Origin: JAXLYX01 sp046351215
Lineage (GTDB): Bacteria > Myxococcota_A > Polyangia > Polyangiales > Houyiibacteriaceae
DNA length: 64,000 bases
Direction: 5' to 3'
Assembly: GCA_046351215.1 (NCBI GenBank)
Contig: JAXLYX010000009.1
Span: forward strand, 62,001 to 126,000
The notes beneath the pieces were generated by a model. The model was not told where the DNA came from and made no database searches. It saw only the letters and a program-made list of their open reading frames with translations. Below are positions 44,492-53,249 of the stretch, in pieces. Positions within the stretch are counted from its first letter, which is position 1, and every line of letters begins with the position of its first letter. The position numbers and the translations under genes were made by a program.

Positions 44492-46132
44492 TCAGGCGGC
44501 CGAGCCACCCGGGGCCGGAGCGGCGGAGAGGCGGCGCGCGGCGAGCTTGTGGCCCGAGACCGCCTCGTGCTTGTCGAGGCCCGCGAGCACGAGCGCGCGC
44601 CCCTGCGAGGCGAGCTCTTCCTGGAGGTCGTGGAGGCGCTCCATCGTCGTGTGGTCGACGAGGGTCGTCTGCGACATGTCGAGCACCACGCGTTGAGTCG
44701 TCGTGCGCTGGATCTTGCCCTTGAGGTTCAGGTAGTTGCTGAAGATGAGGGCGCTCTCGAAGCGGAACGTGGTGGTGTCGCCCTCGACCTCCTGGGTCTC
44801 GGTCGTCGTGAAGAAGTGGGCGATGGGCACGCCGCGCGTCATGTGGACGAAGAACTTGAGCGCGATGCCCGCGAAGACGCCGACGAGGAGGTCCGTCGCC
44901 AGGGTGACGACCATCGTCGTGACGAAGATCATCAGCTGCTCGCGGCCGATCTCGAGGGTGTGCGCGAACTCCTTCGGCGAGGCGAGGCGCAGGCCGGTGT
45001 AGACGAGCATGCCGCCGAGCGCGGCGAGCGGGATCATCTGGAGGAGGCCCGGGATGAGGGCGACCGCGAGGAGCAGGAACGCGCCGTGGAAGAAGTTCGA
45101 CCACTGGCTCCTCGCGCCGTTCGCGATGTTCGCCGAGCTACGGACGATCTCCGAGATCATCGGCAGGCCACCGAGGCTCGCCGAGACGAGGTTGCCCACG
45201 CCCTGCGCGAGGAGGTCCTTGTTCATGTCCGCGCGGCGACGCATCGGATCGAGGGCGTCCACCGCCTTCGCGCTCGCGACCGACTCGATGCTGCCGATGA
45301 GGCAGAACATCACGATGTACTTGATCGAGGCGCCCGAGGTGATCGCCGAGAAGTCCGGGAAGACGATGGCGTCGAGGAGCTGGCCCGGGAGCTTCACGAG
45401 CAGCGAGGGCGCGACCGTGTAGTCGTGGCCGCTGAAGTGGATCGTGTGCTCGTGCGAGAAGCCGAAGTAGGTCGCGAGAGGCACCGAGACGAGCACGACC
45501 ACCATCTGGGCGGGGAGCTTCTTGATCTTCGCGGTCGCCGGGATGTAGAGCCAGCCGAAGAGGATCACGAGCGCGAGCGCGCCGATGAGGGCGACCGGCG
45601 GGTTCAGGTGCTTGATCGCCTCGGGCATGCCGGCGATGAGCTCGAGCGGCTCCTTCACCGTCGGGACGACGCCGACGACCGCGTAGAGCTGCTTCGAGAA
45701 GATGATGACGCCGATGGCCGCGAGCATCCCGTGGATCACCGAGGACGGGAAGAAGTCGGCGAGCTTGCCCGCCTTCACGAAGGCGAAGACGATCTGGATC
45801 AGGGCCGAGACGACGCCGACGGCCAGCATGCGCTTGTACCCGACGGCCGTGTCGCCCCCCTCCGGCGTGAGCTCCGTCACGGCGCCGAGGACGATCGCGA
45901 TGAGGCCGGCGGCGGGGCCCTTGATCGTCAGCGGGGCGCTGCCGAGGTGGGAGGAGAGGATGCCGCCGACGATCGCCGTGATGATGCCGGCGATGGGCGG
46001 GCAGCCGCTCGCCTTGGCGATGCCCAGGCAGAGAGGAAGCGCGATCAGGAAGACGAGGAAGCCGGAGAGCAGATCCGACTTCCAGTTTTCCTGGAACGTG
46101 CCGTATCCGGACTGAGCGAGGGGGTTGGCCAT
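44492..46132 (-). CDS. SulP family anion transporter with STAS domain
   Basis: A 546-residue protein. Transmembrane domain (1-420, about 12-14 helices) with SDLLSGFLVFLIALPLCLGIA and KGPAAGLIAIVLGAV typical of SulP/SLC26 proteins, then a C-terminal STAS domain (about 430-545) ending in segments DMSQTTLVDHTTMERLHDL. The sequence resembles the bicarbonate/sulfate branch, but the anion cannot be decided from sequence. A promoter TTGCCG, 17 bases, TAGGTT (46237-46205, -) precedes it. Confidence 0.9.
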   Translation of the reverse strand: MANPLAQSGYGTFQENWKSDLLSGFLVFLIALPLCLGIAKASGCPPIAGIITAIVGGILSSHLGSAPLTIKGPAAGLIAIVLGAVTELTPEGGDTAVGYKRMLAVGVVSALIQIVFAFVKAGKLADFFPSSVIHGMLAAIGVIIFSKQLYAVVGVVPTVKEPLELIAGMPEAIKHLNPPVALIGALALVILFGWLYIPATAKIKKLPAQMVVVLVSVPLATYFGFSHEHTIHFSGHDYTVAPSLLVKLPGQLLDAIVFPDFSAITSGASIKYIVMFCLIGSIESVASAKAVDALDPMRRRADMNKDLLAQGVGNLVSASLGGLPMISEIVRSSANIANGARSQWSNFFHGAFLLLAVALIPGLLQMIPLAALGGMLVYTGLRLASPKEFAHTLEIGREQLMIFVTTMVVTLATDLLVGVFAGIALKFFVHMTRGVPIAHFFTTTETQEVEGDTTTFRFESALIFSNYLNLKGKIQRTTTQRVVLDMSQTTLVDHTTMERLHDLQEELASQGRALVLAGLDKHEAVSGHKLAARRLSAAPAPGGSAA

Positions 46133-46312
46133 GAGGGGGTCCTGGGAGGTGCGTCGCCTCGCGACCTACGGCAAGCGCCTTCGGGGAGGGATCCAGGACC
46201 AAACCTAGGTAGAGGCTGGTTTCGCGGCAAATGACGTTATCGTAAGGAAGAATCGTCGAGAATCTTCGTATTTCCCGAACGTTTCGCCGCCATTTCGAAG
46301 GCGATCCGCGGC

Positions 46313-46343
46313 TCCGACGCAGGCGTCGGACCTCGGCTATGCT
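46313..46343 (+). promoter_or_regulatory. Palindrome and -10 box before the 46364 operon
   Basis: TCCGACGC-AG-GCGTCGGA (46313-46330, perfect 8-base arms) ends 7 bases before TATGCT (46338-46343). The arm lies where the -35 should be, so a bound protein would compete with RNA polymerase. The ATG at 46364 is 20 bases past the -10. Confidence 0.5.
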
Positions 46344-46363
46344 CGGGGCCGGAGTCGCTACCC

Positions 46364-47233
46364 ATGGATGTCGGATTCGTCGGCCTCGGTATCATGGGCC
46401 TCCCGATGGCGAGGAATCTCGCCCGTGGGGGTCATCGCCTTCACCTCTTCGCGCGTCGGCCCGAAGCGCTCGCCGCCTTCGAGGGCACGGATGCGGTCGC
46501 CCACGCGAGCCCTTCCGACGTGGGCCGCGCGGCGTCGATCGTCTTCACGATCCTCGGGGACACGCCCGACGTCGAGGCCGTCCTGCTCGGGCGCGACGGG
46601 GTCGCCGGAGGGATGGCCGAGGGCGGCCTCGTGATCGACATGACGACGGCTTCGCCCTCCGGCATCCGGAGCGTCGCTCGCGCGCTCGAGGAGCGGGGCA
46701 TCGACTTCCTCGACGCGCCCGTCTCGGGAGGCCAGATCGGGGCCGAGCAGGGCACGCTCTCGATCATGATCGGCGGCTCGGGCTCCGCCGTCGAAAGGGC
46801 CCGACCGCTCTTCGAGCTCCTCGGCAAGAACGTCGTCCACGTCGGACCGAGCGGCGCCGGGCAGGTCGCGAAGGCCTGCAACCAGATCCTCGCGGCCGTG
46901 ACCATCGAGGGCGTGGCCGAGGCCCTGACCTTCGCGGGGGCCCACGGCGTCGACGCGGCCAAGGTCCGCGAGGCGCTTCTCGGCGGCTTCGCCTACAGCA
47001 AGGTCCTCGAGATCCACGGCAAGCGGATGCTCGACGGGGCGTACGCGCCCGGCTTCAAGGCGAAGCTGCACGCGAAGGACATGCGCATCGTGCGCGCCTC
47101 CGCCGCCGAGGCCGGCCTCGACCTCCCCTGCGCCGAGGCCGCGAGCGAGCGCATCGATCGGCTCGTCGCCGAAGGGAAGGGCGAGCTCGACTCGTCGGCC
47201 CTCGCCACCCTCTTCGAGCGCGGGAAGGCGTAG
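46364..47233 (+). CDS. Beta-hydroxyacid dehydrogenase family (3-hydroxyisobutyrate/tartronate semialdehyde reductase type)
   Basis: A 289-residue NAD(P)-dependent enzyme. Rossmann motif GFVGLGIMGLPMARNL (4-19), substrate signature DAPVSGGQIGAEQGTL, catalytic Lys in GQVAKACNQI, and the C-terminal KDMRIVRASA region. The family oxidises or reduces short beta-hydroxyacids. It heads a four-gene operon with a KstD-like flavoprotein, a KPR-like enzyme and a P450, so a specialised substrate is likely. Confidence 0.88.
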   Translation: MDVGFVGLGIMGLPMARNLARGGHRLHLFARRPEALAAFEGTDAVAHASPSDVGRAASIVFTILGDTPDVEAVLLGRDGVAGGMAEGGLVIDMTTASPSGIRSVARALEERGIDFLDAPVSGGQIGAEQGTLSIMIGGSGSAVERARPLFELLGKNVVHVGPSGAGQVAKACNQILAAVTIEGVAEALTFAGAHGVDAAKVREALLGGFAYSKVLEIHGKRMLDGAYAPGFKAKLHAKDMRIVRASAAEAGLDLPCAEAASERIDRLVAEGKGELDSSALATLFERGKA

Positions 47234-47303
47234 CGATCGGCTTCCGAAGACGCGTGAAACGCGTTCTAGAACCGGCTAGGCTCCCTCGCACGGAGGCATG
47301 ACG

Positions 47304-48968
47304 ATGGTCCTGCGCGGCGTGACGAGCTTCGATCGGGAGACGGACTTCGTGGTGATGGGGACGGGGGCCGGTGGGCTCCTCGCCGCGATCGCCGCCAAGG
47401 ACCTCGGCGCGGACGTGATCGTCCTCGAGAAGGCCCCCGTCGTCGGCGGCACGACCGCGGTCTCGGGCGGGGTGATCTGGATCCCGACGAACCCTCACAT
47501 GGCCGAGGTCGGCTGCACCGACGATCGGCAGACCGCGATCGACTACATCCTGCTCGTCGGCGCCGGACGCAGCGAGCGCGCGCTCGTCGAGCGCTACGTC
47601 GACGCCGGCCCCGAGATGGTGGAGTGGGTCGAGGCGAACACGAGCGTGCGCTTCGAGGCCCTGCCGACGTATCCCGACTACCACCCCGAGCTCCCGGGCG
47701 GGAAGAACGGCGGGCGCTCCCTCGACAACGGGCTCTTCGACACGAACGAGCTCGGCGAGTGGAAGGAGAAGCTGCGCAAGAACCCCGTGAACGGCCGCTC
47801 GCCGATCACGATCGCCGAGGCGATGCGCTGGGGCGTCTTCTACGATCCGACCGGCTTCCCGGTGAAGGAGATCATCGAGCGCGGGAAGAAGGGCATCGTC
47901 CACGGTGGGGCCTGCCTCTGCGGCAAGCTGCTCCGCGATCTGCTCGCGCGGGGCGTCGAGCCGATGCTCGAGACCGCGGGCGAAGAGCTCGTGCTCGGCG
48001 AGGACGAATCGGTGATCGGCCTCGTCGCGCGGCGCGGCGAGGAGAGGATCGCGATCCGCGCGAGGAAGGGCGTGCTGCTCGCGAGCGGCGGCTTCGAATG
48101 GGACGACGCGCTCCGCCGCGCGTTCCTGCCCATCGATGTCACCCATCCCGTGAGCCCTCGCTCGAACACGGGCGACGGATTGCGCATGGCGATGAGCATC
48201 GGCGCCGAGCTCGGGAACATGGGCGAGGCGTGGTGGACTCCCGCCGTCGTCGTGCCGGGCGAGCAGTACGACGGTGGCCAGCTCGCACGCAGCGAGTTCT
48301 CGGTCCGCTGCCTGCCCCACTCGATCATCGTGAACCGCTACGGCAGGCGCTTCACGAACGAGTCTCACAACTACAACGACATGACGAAGCCCTTCTTCCA
48401 CCACGATCCGACGACCTACGATCGTCCGAACATGCCCGCGTGGCTCGTGGTGGACTCGCAGTACCTCGAGAAGTACGCGCTGGTCACCGCCTTCCGCGGC
48501 CGTCCGATCCCCGACTACATCACGTCGGCCGAGACGCTCGAGGAGCTCGCGGCGAAGGTGGGCATCGATCCCGTCGGGCTCCGCGCCGAGGTGGACCGGT
48601 TCAACGGCTTCGCACGCGAAGGCGTCGACCGCGATTTCCGCCGCGGATGGAGCGCGTTCGACACGTACTACGGCGATCCGCGCAACGCACCGAGCCCGAG
48701 CCTCGGCACCCTCGAGAAGGGGCCCTTCCACGCGCTCCCGATCCATCCGGGGGCGATGGGCACGAAGGGCGGCCCGAAGACGACGGTCGACGGCCAGGTG
48801 CTCCGCGTCGGCGGCGAGCCGGTGCGCGGCCTCTACGCCTGCGGCAACGCGATGTCGAGCGCGATGGGCCATGGCTATCCGGGGGCCGGCGCGACGATCG
48901 GCGCTTCGATGGTCTTCGGCTTCCTCGCGGCGCGCCACGCGGTGGGGACGGCGCGAGAGGGCGCGTGA
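47304..48968 (+). CDS. FAD-dependent 3-ketosteroid-delta1-dehydrogenase/fumarate-reductase-like flavoprotein
   Basis: A 554-residue enzyme. FAD-binding MGTGAGGLLAAIAAKDLGADV near the N-terminus and the second FAD motif GLYACGNAMSSAMGHGYPGAGATIG near the C-terminus are those of KstD-like flavoproteins. It could dehydrogenate a ring ketone (steroid-like) or reduce an enone. CGGAGG (47291-47296) stands 7 bases before the ATG at 47304; the ATG at 47298 is too close to it. TAGGCT (47277-47282) may be a secondary promoter. Confidence 0.85.
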   Translation: MVLRGVTSFDRETDFVVMGTGAGGLLAAIAAKDLGADVIVLEKAPVVGGTTAVSGGVIWIPTNPHMAEVGCTDDRQTAIDYILLVGAGRSERALVERYVDAGPEMVEWVEANTSVRFEALPTYPDYHPELPGGKNGGRSLDNGLFDTNELGEWKEKLRKNPVNGRSPITIAEAMRWGVFYDPTGFPVKEIIERGKKGIVHGGACLCGKLLRDLLARGVEPMLETAGEELVLGEDESVIGLVARRGEERIAIRARKGVLLASGGFEWDDALRRAFLPIDVTHPVSPRSNTGDGLRMAMSIGAELGNMGEAWWTPAVVVPGEQYDGGQLARSEFSVRCLPHSIIVNRYGRRFTNESHNYNDMTKPFFHHDPTTYDRPNMPAWLVVDSQYLEKYALVTAFRGRPIPDYITSAETLEELAAKVGIDPVGLRAEVDRFNGFAREGVDRDFRRGWSAFDTYYGDPRNAPSPSLGTLEKGPFHALPIHPGAMGTKGGPKTTVDGQVLRVGGEPVRGLYACGNAMSSAMGHGYPGAGATIGASMVFGFLAARHAVGTAREGA

Positions 48969-49945
48969 GCGAGAGGGAGCGCGTCCTGATCGTGGGCGAA
49001 GGCTGCGTCGGAGCCTACCTCGCACGCCAGCTCGCGCGCTCGGGGACCGGGCTCGAGGTCGTGCTCGCGGGGCGGCCGGGCCGGGTCGAGCCGCATCCGA
49101 CCGTCGCAGGGATCGTCGCTCGCTACGGCCTCGCGCGCGTCGCCGGGCTCGAGCGTCTCGAGCAGCGCGCCTTCCGCTTCGTCGTGCTCGCGACGAAGAC
49201 CTACCACCACGAGGCGGTCGCGGCGGATCTCGCACGCGCGGGCGTCACCGCCGAGCTCGTGGTCTCGCTGCACAACGGACTCACGCGCCCTCCGCGCACG
49301 CCCTGGCCCGCGCCGATGGTCCGCGTGATCACGCCCGGAGGCTACGCCTTCGATCCCTCGCTGCCCGACGGCCTCGAGCTGCACAACGAGGAGCTGCCCT
49401 GGAAGGTCGACGGCGACGGCGAGCGACCGCGTGCGGTCGCATCGTTCCTCTCGGCGCACGGCCAGCCCTGCGAGCCGGATCCGCGCTTCGGCTACCAGCT
49501 CCTCCGCAAGTTCCACATCAACGATTGCGCGAACCTGCTCACGGTGATCCACGACACCGACGTCGCGGGATTGCTCGACGTGCCCGAGCGGGTCGCACGG
49601 ATGCACCGCATCTTCCACGAGACCTCCGCCGTCCTCGCCGAGACGCGCGAGGTGCCCGAGCTCGCACGTGTCCTGGACAGCGTCGATCTCGCGGCGCTCG
49701 AGGACGAGGTCTTCCGCGGGATCGAGACGTACCGGGCCCATTTCCCGAGCAGCCACCACGACTTCCACGCCGGACGCCCGCTCGAGCTCGACGCGCTGAA
49801 CGGCTACGTGGTCGCGGTCGCCGAGGCGCACGGGCGGCAAGCGCCCGAGAACGCCGCCGTCGTGCGCGAGACGCTCGAGGCCCTCGCGCGACGGGACGCC
49901 GTGGAAAGCGCTCGGCGGAACGCGGTACCCTCGCGGCTCCGATGA
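48965..49945 (+). CDS. Ketopantoate-reductase-like (PanE/ApbA fold) dehydrogenase
   Basis: A 326-residue NAD(P)-dependent protein: VLIVGEGCVGAYLARQLA (GxGxxG Rossmann), VVLATKTYHHEAV, VSLHNGL, and the helical C-terminal domain with a Lys in LLRKFHINDCAN at the catalytic position. Paralogues of PanE with unrelated substrates are common. The GTG at 48965 overlaps the flavoprotein stop (GTGA), so it is part of the operon; a housekeeping pantothenate role is less likely. Confidence 0.8.
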   Translation: MSERERVLIVGEGCVGAYLARQLARSGTGLEVVLAGRPGRVEPHPTVAGIVARYGLARVAGLERLEQRAFRFVVLATKTYHHEAVAADLARAGVTAELVVSLHNGLTRPPRTPWPAPMVRVITPGGYAFDPSLPDGLELHNEELPWKVDGDGERPRAVASFLSAHGQPCEPDPRFGYQLLRKFHINDCANLLTVIHDTDVAGLLDVPERVARMHRIFHETSAVLAETREVPELARVLDSVDLAALEDEVFRGIETYRAHFPSSHHDFHAGRPLELDALNGYVVAVAEAHGRQAPENAAVVRETLEALARRDAVESARRNAVPSRLR

Positions 49946-51297
49946 TCCGCGAAGCGCCTCGAGGCCAAGAAGCACCCGTCCTCGGCTCCCTGCCCTACCT
50001 GATGCGCGAGGGGATGGTCTCGTACATCGAGCGGAATTGGCGTGCGCGCGGCGACGTCTTCCGCGCACGCATCGGCTCCGCGGAGTGCCTCGTCACGGTG
50101 CATCCCGACGCGGCGCGCGACGTGCTCAAGACCAAGCGCGCCAACTACGTGAAGGGGCAGGCGTACGACAACTTCCGCCTGCTCGTGGGCAACGGCCTCG
50201 TGACGAGCGAGGGCGACGAATGGCAGCGGAACCGGCGCATCGCGCAGCCCGTCTTCGTGCCGCGGAACCTCGAGTCCTTCCTGCCCGTCATGGATCGCGC
50301 GGCGACGCGCATGCTCGCGCGCTGGCGGGCGCGCCCCGATCGCGGGGCGCCCTTCGACGTCCACGCCGAGATGACGCAGGTCACGCTCGAGATCGTCGCG
50401 GAATCGCTCTTCGGCACCCAGACGGGCGCGGACGAGGTGCACGGCGGGGCCTTCGCGGACGCGCTCCACTTCCTCTCGGCCCGCGGTCTCCAGCCGATCC
50501 CGATCCCCCTGTGGATCCCGACGCCGACGAACCGCGGCGTGCGCTCGGCGCTCGCACGGCTCGACGACGTCGTGTACCGGGTCATCCGCGAGGCGCGCTC
50601 CCGCGCCCCGAGCGGAGCCCGGAGCTTCCTCTCGCTGCTCGTCTCCGCGCGCGACGAGATCACGGGACAGGGCTTCGACGATCCGCAGCTCCGGGACGAG
50701 GTCATCACGATGTTCCTCGCGGGCCACGAGACCACGGCCCTGACGCTGACGTGGGGCCTCCTCCTCCTCGCGGACCATCCGGACGTCGTCGCGAGGATCC
50801 GCGAGGAGGCCGATGCCGTGCTCGGCTCGGGACCGCTCACGCAGGCCGAGCTCGATCGCCTCCCCTACACGTCGATGGTCCTCGACGAGATCCTGCGGTT
50901 GCGCTCGCCGGTCTGGTCGGTCGCCCGGAACGCGGCAGCGGACGACGAGATCCTCGGCTACCGGGTGAGGAAGGGCGACACGCTCTTCCTCCCCCAGCTG
51001 CTCGTGCACCGTCATCCGGAGTTCTGGGACGAGCCCGAGAGCTTCCGGCCGGAGCGGTTCGCACCCGGCGCGTCGGCGGGACGCCATCCCTACGCGTACT
51101 TCCCCTTCAGCGCGGGGCCGCGGGTCTGCATCGGCAACGTGTTCAGCCTGCTCGAATCCCGCCTCCTGCTCGCGCGGATCCTCCGCGAGGTGACGTTCAC
51201 CGCCGTGCCGGGGCCCGAGATCGTCCCCGTGGCCGAGATCTCGATGCGGCCGTCCGGGCCCGTGATCCTGAGGCCCGCGTTCCTTCGCGGCGGCTGA
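49942..51297 (+). CDS. Cytochrome P450
   Basis: A 451-residue soluble P450. I-helix AGHETTA (about 265-271), ExxR in DEILRLRSP, and the heme-ligand motif PFSAGPRVCIGNVF (Cys about 393). It looks like the self-contained CYP of the fungal/animal-like (long) type. The ATG overlaps the preceding stop (ATGA). With the KstD-like flavoprotein and two dehydrogenases it probably hydroxylates the same lipid or steroid-like compound; the redox partner is not in the window (a flavin reductase lies at 52.6 kb). Confidence 0.92.
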   Translation: MIREAPRGQEAPVLGSLPYLMREGMVSYIERNWRARGDVFRARIGSAECLVTVHPDAARDVLKTKRANYVKGQAYDNFRLLVGNGLVTSEGDEWQRNRRIAQPVFVPRNLESFLPVMDRAATRMLARWRARPDRGAPFDVHAEMTQVTLEIVAESLFGTQTGADEVHGGAFADALHFLSARGLQPIPIPLWIPTPTNRGVRSALARLDDVVYRVIREARSRAPSGARSFLSLLVSARDEITGQGFDDPQLRDEVITMFLAGHETTALTLTWGLLLLADHPDVVARIREEADAVLGSGPLTQAELDRLPYTSMVLDEILRLRSPVWSVARNAAADDEILGYRVRKGDTLFLPQLLVHRHPEFWDEPESFRPERFAPGASAGRHPYAYFPFSAGPRVCIGNVFSLLESRLLLARILREVTFTAVPGPEIVPVAEISMRPSGPVILRPAFLRGG

Positions 51298-51341
51298 CGG
51301 GATTTGCGATTATGCTCGCGGGCTCGGAGGTTCCCACCGCG

Positions 51342-52109
51342 ATGCATCCGCAGCGTTTCCTCGTCGTCCTCGCCACTCTCCTCTCGATCGCCCAGGGCTG
51401 CTCGATGGGCGAGCCGCCGCCGCCGCCCGCCGCCGCGCACACGCCCGAGCGCGCCGCGGCGCCGACCCCGCCGCCCGCGGCGCCCACGCCTCCGCCGGCC
51501 GCGGCGGCGCCTCCGGCCGCCCCGGCGACGCCGGCGCCGACGGACCAGCTCCTGCCCCCGCCTGCCGAGGACGAGCGTGCCCCGAACCGCTTCACGGTCG
51601 TGCTCGAGACCACGAAGGGGAACATCGAGCTCGACGTCCACCGCGATTGGTCGCCCCACGGAGCCGACCGCTTCTACACGCTCGTGAAGCGCGGCTACTA
51701 CACCGACGTCGCGTTCTTCCGCGTGATCCCGGGCTTCATGGCGCAGGTCGGCCTGCACGGCGATCCCCGCGTCACCGTCGCGTGGCGCGAGCACACGATC
51801 CCGGACGACCCCGTCGTCGAGCACAACACGCGCGGCCGCGTGAGCTTCGCCACCGCGGGTCCGAACACGCGCACGACGCAATTCTTCGTCAACTACCGCG
51901 ACAACTCCCGCCTCGACGGGATGGGCTTCTCGCCCTTCGCCGAGGTGCGTGACATGGCCGTCGTCGACGCGCTCTTCGGTGGGTACGGCGAGGGACAGCC
52001 GCGTGGCATGGGCCCCTCGCAGGGCCTGATCCACGACCAGGGCAACGCCTATCTGCGCGCGCAGTTCCCGAACCTCGACTACATCCGCAGCGCCCGCGTC
52101 GTGCAGTAG
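51342..52109 (+). CDS. Lipoprotein peptidyl-prolyl cis-trans isomerase (cyclophilin)
   Basis: A 255-residue protein. Signal peptide and lipobox with Cys20 (AQGC), a Pro/Ala-rich linker of about 55 residues (PPPAAPTPPP repeats), then a cyclophilin domain (TTKGNIELDVHRDWSPHGADRF, ALFFRVIPGFMAQ-type core FFRVIPGFMAQVG, TTQFFVNY). It helps fold proteins in the periplasm or on the outer membrane. The ATG at 51342 is chosen over 51312 because GGAGG (51326-51330) and a signal peptide support it; TATGCT (51311-51316) is the -10. Confidence 0.9.
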   Translation: MHPQRFLVVLATLLSIAQGCSMGEPPPPPAAAHTPERAAAPTPPPAAPTPPPAAAAPPAAPATPAPTDQLLPPPAEDERAPNRFTVVLETTKGNIELDVHRDWSPHGADRFYTLVKRGYYTDVAFFRVIPGFMAQVGLHGDPRVTVAWREHTIPDDPVVEHNTRGRVSFATAGPNTRTTQFFVNYRDNSRLDGMGFSPFAEVRDMAVVDALFGGYGEGQPRGMGPSQGLIHDQGNAYLRAQFPNLDYIRSARVVQ

Positions 52110-52158
52110 GGACGCGCCCGAGAGACGGTCCGCCGGCCCGCTCTGCTACCTTCCTCCG

Positions 52159-52644
52159 ATGCGCACGAGCGATCCCGGATTCGAGCGGATCGAGGTCGAC
52201 GGTCAGACCCTCTTCCTGCCCGACGAAGTCACGATCGCGCGCCTGCTCGCGGAGGGGCGCCTCGAGGGGCGTCCGATCGCGAGCCGCGGGATCTTCGCGC
52301 GCTACGTCGCGACGAGCCGACTCTGCCCGGGGCTCCGCGTCGCGCTCGGCGAGGAGCGCGAGCCGGACAAGCCCTTCATCGTCTACCACGTCGTGGAGAC
52401 CGCCGACGGACCGTGCCGTGTGCTCGCCGAGGCCCAGGCCTGCTTCCACTGCGGCTTCCGCGGCGTGACGGCCAACCCCTGCGACTACCAGACGTTCGTC
52501 GGCACGGAGGATCCCCTCGCCGGCGTTCGCAGGGCGCGCTCACGGCCGAGCGTGCCCTGCCCCACCTGCGCCTCGCCCTTCGAGCGGCCCGCGGTGCGCG
52601 TCTGGTCGGCGGACGGGGCCGAGGCTCAGACGAGCCCGCGGTAG
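52159..52644 (+). CDS. Small protein with two CxxC sites
   Basis: A 161-residue protein. A Cys cluster CFHCGFRGVTANPCDYQ (about 94-110) and a final CPTC (about 134-137) could bind zinc. The N-terminal half is mixed alpha/beta (VDGQTLFLPDEVTIARLLAEG). No family recognised. TACCTT (52147-52152) lies exactly 6 bases before the ATG (leaderless layout). Its 3' end overlaps the convergent flavin reductase by 19 bases. Confidence 0.6.
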   Translation: MRTSDPGFERIEVDGQTLFLPDEVTIARLLAEGRLEGRPIASRGIFARYVATSRLCPGLRVALGEEREPDKPFIVYHVVETADGPCRVLAEAQACFHCGFRGVTANPCDYQTFVGTEDPLAGVRRARSRPSVPCPTCASPFERPAVRVWSADGAEAQTSPR

Positions 52645-53102
52645 GCGCCCGAGTAATAGACGAGCGGCTCCTTGTCCGAGAGGTGCGCCGCGACGACCTC
52701 GCCGACGTAGATCGTGTGGCTTCCCTCGGCGTAGGCGCTCTTCACCTTGCACTCGAGCGCCGCGAGCACGCCGTCGAGCACGGGGGCCCCTCCCTCGCCG
52801 ATGCGATGGGGAACTCCCTCGAAGCGCGAGCCCTCGGTCTTCGACGAGGAGAAACGGCCCGAGAGCTCCTGCTGGTCGGCCGCCAGGATGTTCACGCAGA
52901 ACACGCCGCCCTTCTCGACGAGGGCGTTGGTCTTCGAGGCGCGGTTGCAGCAGACGAGGACGAGCGGGGGCTCCGCCGAGACGCTCGAGAAGGCCGAGAC
53001 GGTCATCCCGTGGATCTCGTCCCCCGCCTTGGCGGTGACGATCGTGACGCCGCTGGCCCAGCGGCGGAGGCTCTGACGGAACGTATCGAGGTCGAGAGGC
53101 AT
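52626..53102 (-). CDS. Flavin reductase (FMN-binding split-barrel)
   Basis: A 158-residue protein: LRRWASGVTIVTAKAGDEIHGMTVSAFSSVSAEPPLVL at the N-terminus and the core signature CVNILAADQQELSGRF are typical of HpaC/RutF-like NAD(P)H:flavin oxidoreductases. It supplies reduced flavin to monooxygenases. The promoter TTTACA (53197-53192), 16 bases, TAAAGA (53175-53170) lies upstream. The N-terminal 7 residues make a good start (MPLDLDT). Confidence 0.9.
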   Translation of the reverse strand: MPLDLDTFRQSLRRWASGVTIVTAKAGDEIHGMTVSAFSSVSAEPPLVLVCCNRASKTNALVEKGGVFCVNILAADQQELSGRFSSSKTEGSRFEGVPHRIGEGGAPVLDGVLAALECKVKSAYAEGSHTIYVGEVVAAHLSDKEPLVYYSGAYRGLV

Positions 53103-53249
53103 GGCTCTCCGGTCTCCCTTGGGGGGCGAGCCGAACGGCCGGGCGTGGCCGTCGCGGCGGGTGCCCGTGTCTTTACCCGGGAGGGCGACCCTGTAAAGGG
53201 CGGGCGGCACGTGAAGCGGCCCCGGATCGCTGCTAGGGTGGCCCCCGCC
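53103..53249. promoter_or_regulatory. Divergent region with CTTTAC/GTAAAG inverted repeat
   Basis: - strand promoter TTTACA (53197-53192), N16, TAAAGA (53175-53170). Its -35 and -10 together form an inverted repeat: CTTTAC (53171-53176) and GTAAAG (53193-53198). On the + strand TAGGGT (53234-53239) ends 10 bases before the ATG at 53250. Confidence 0.5.
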
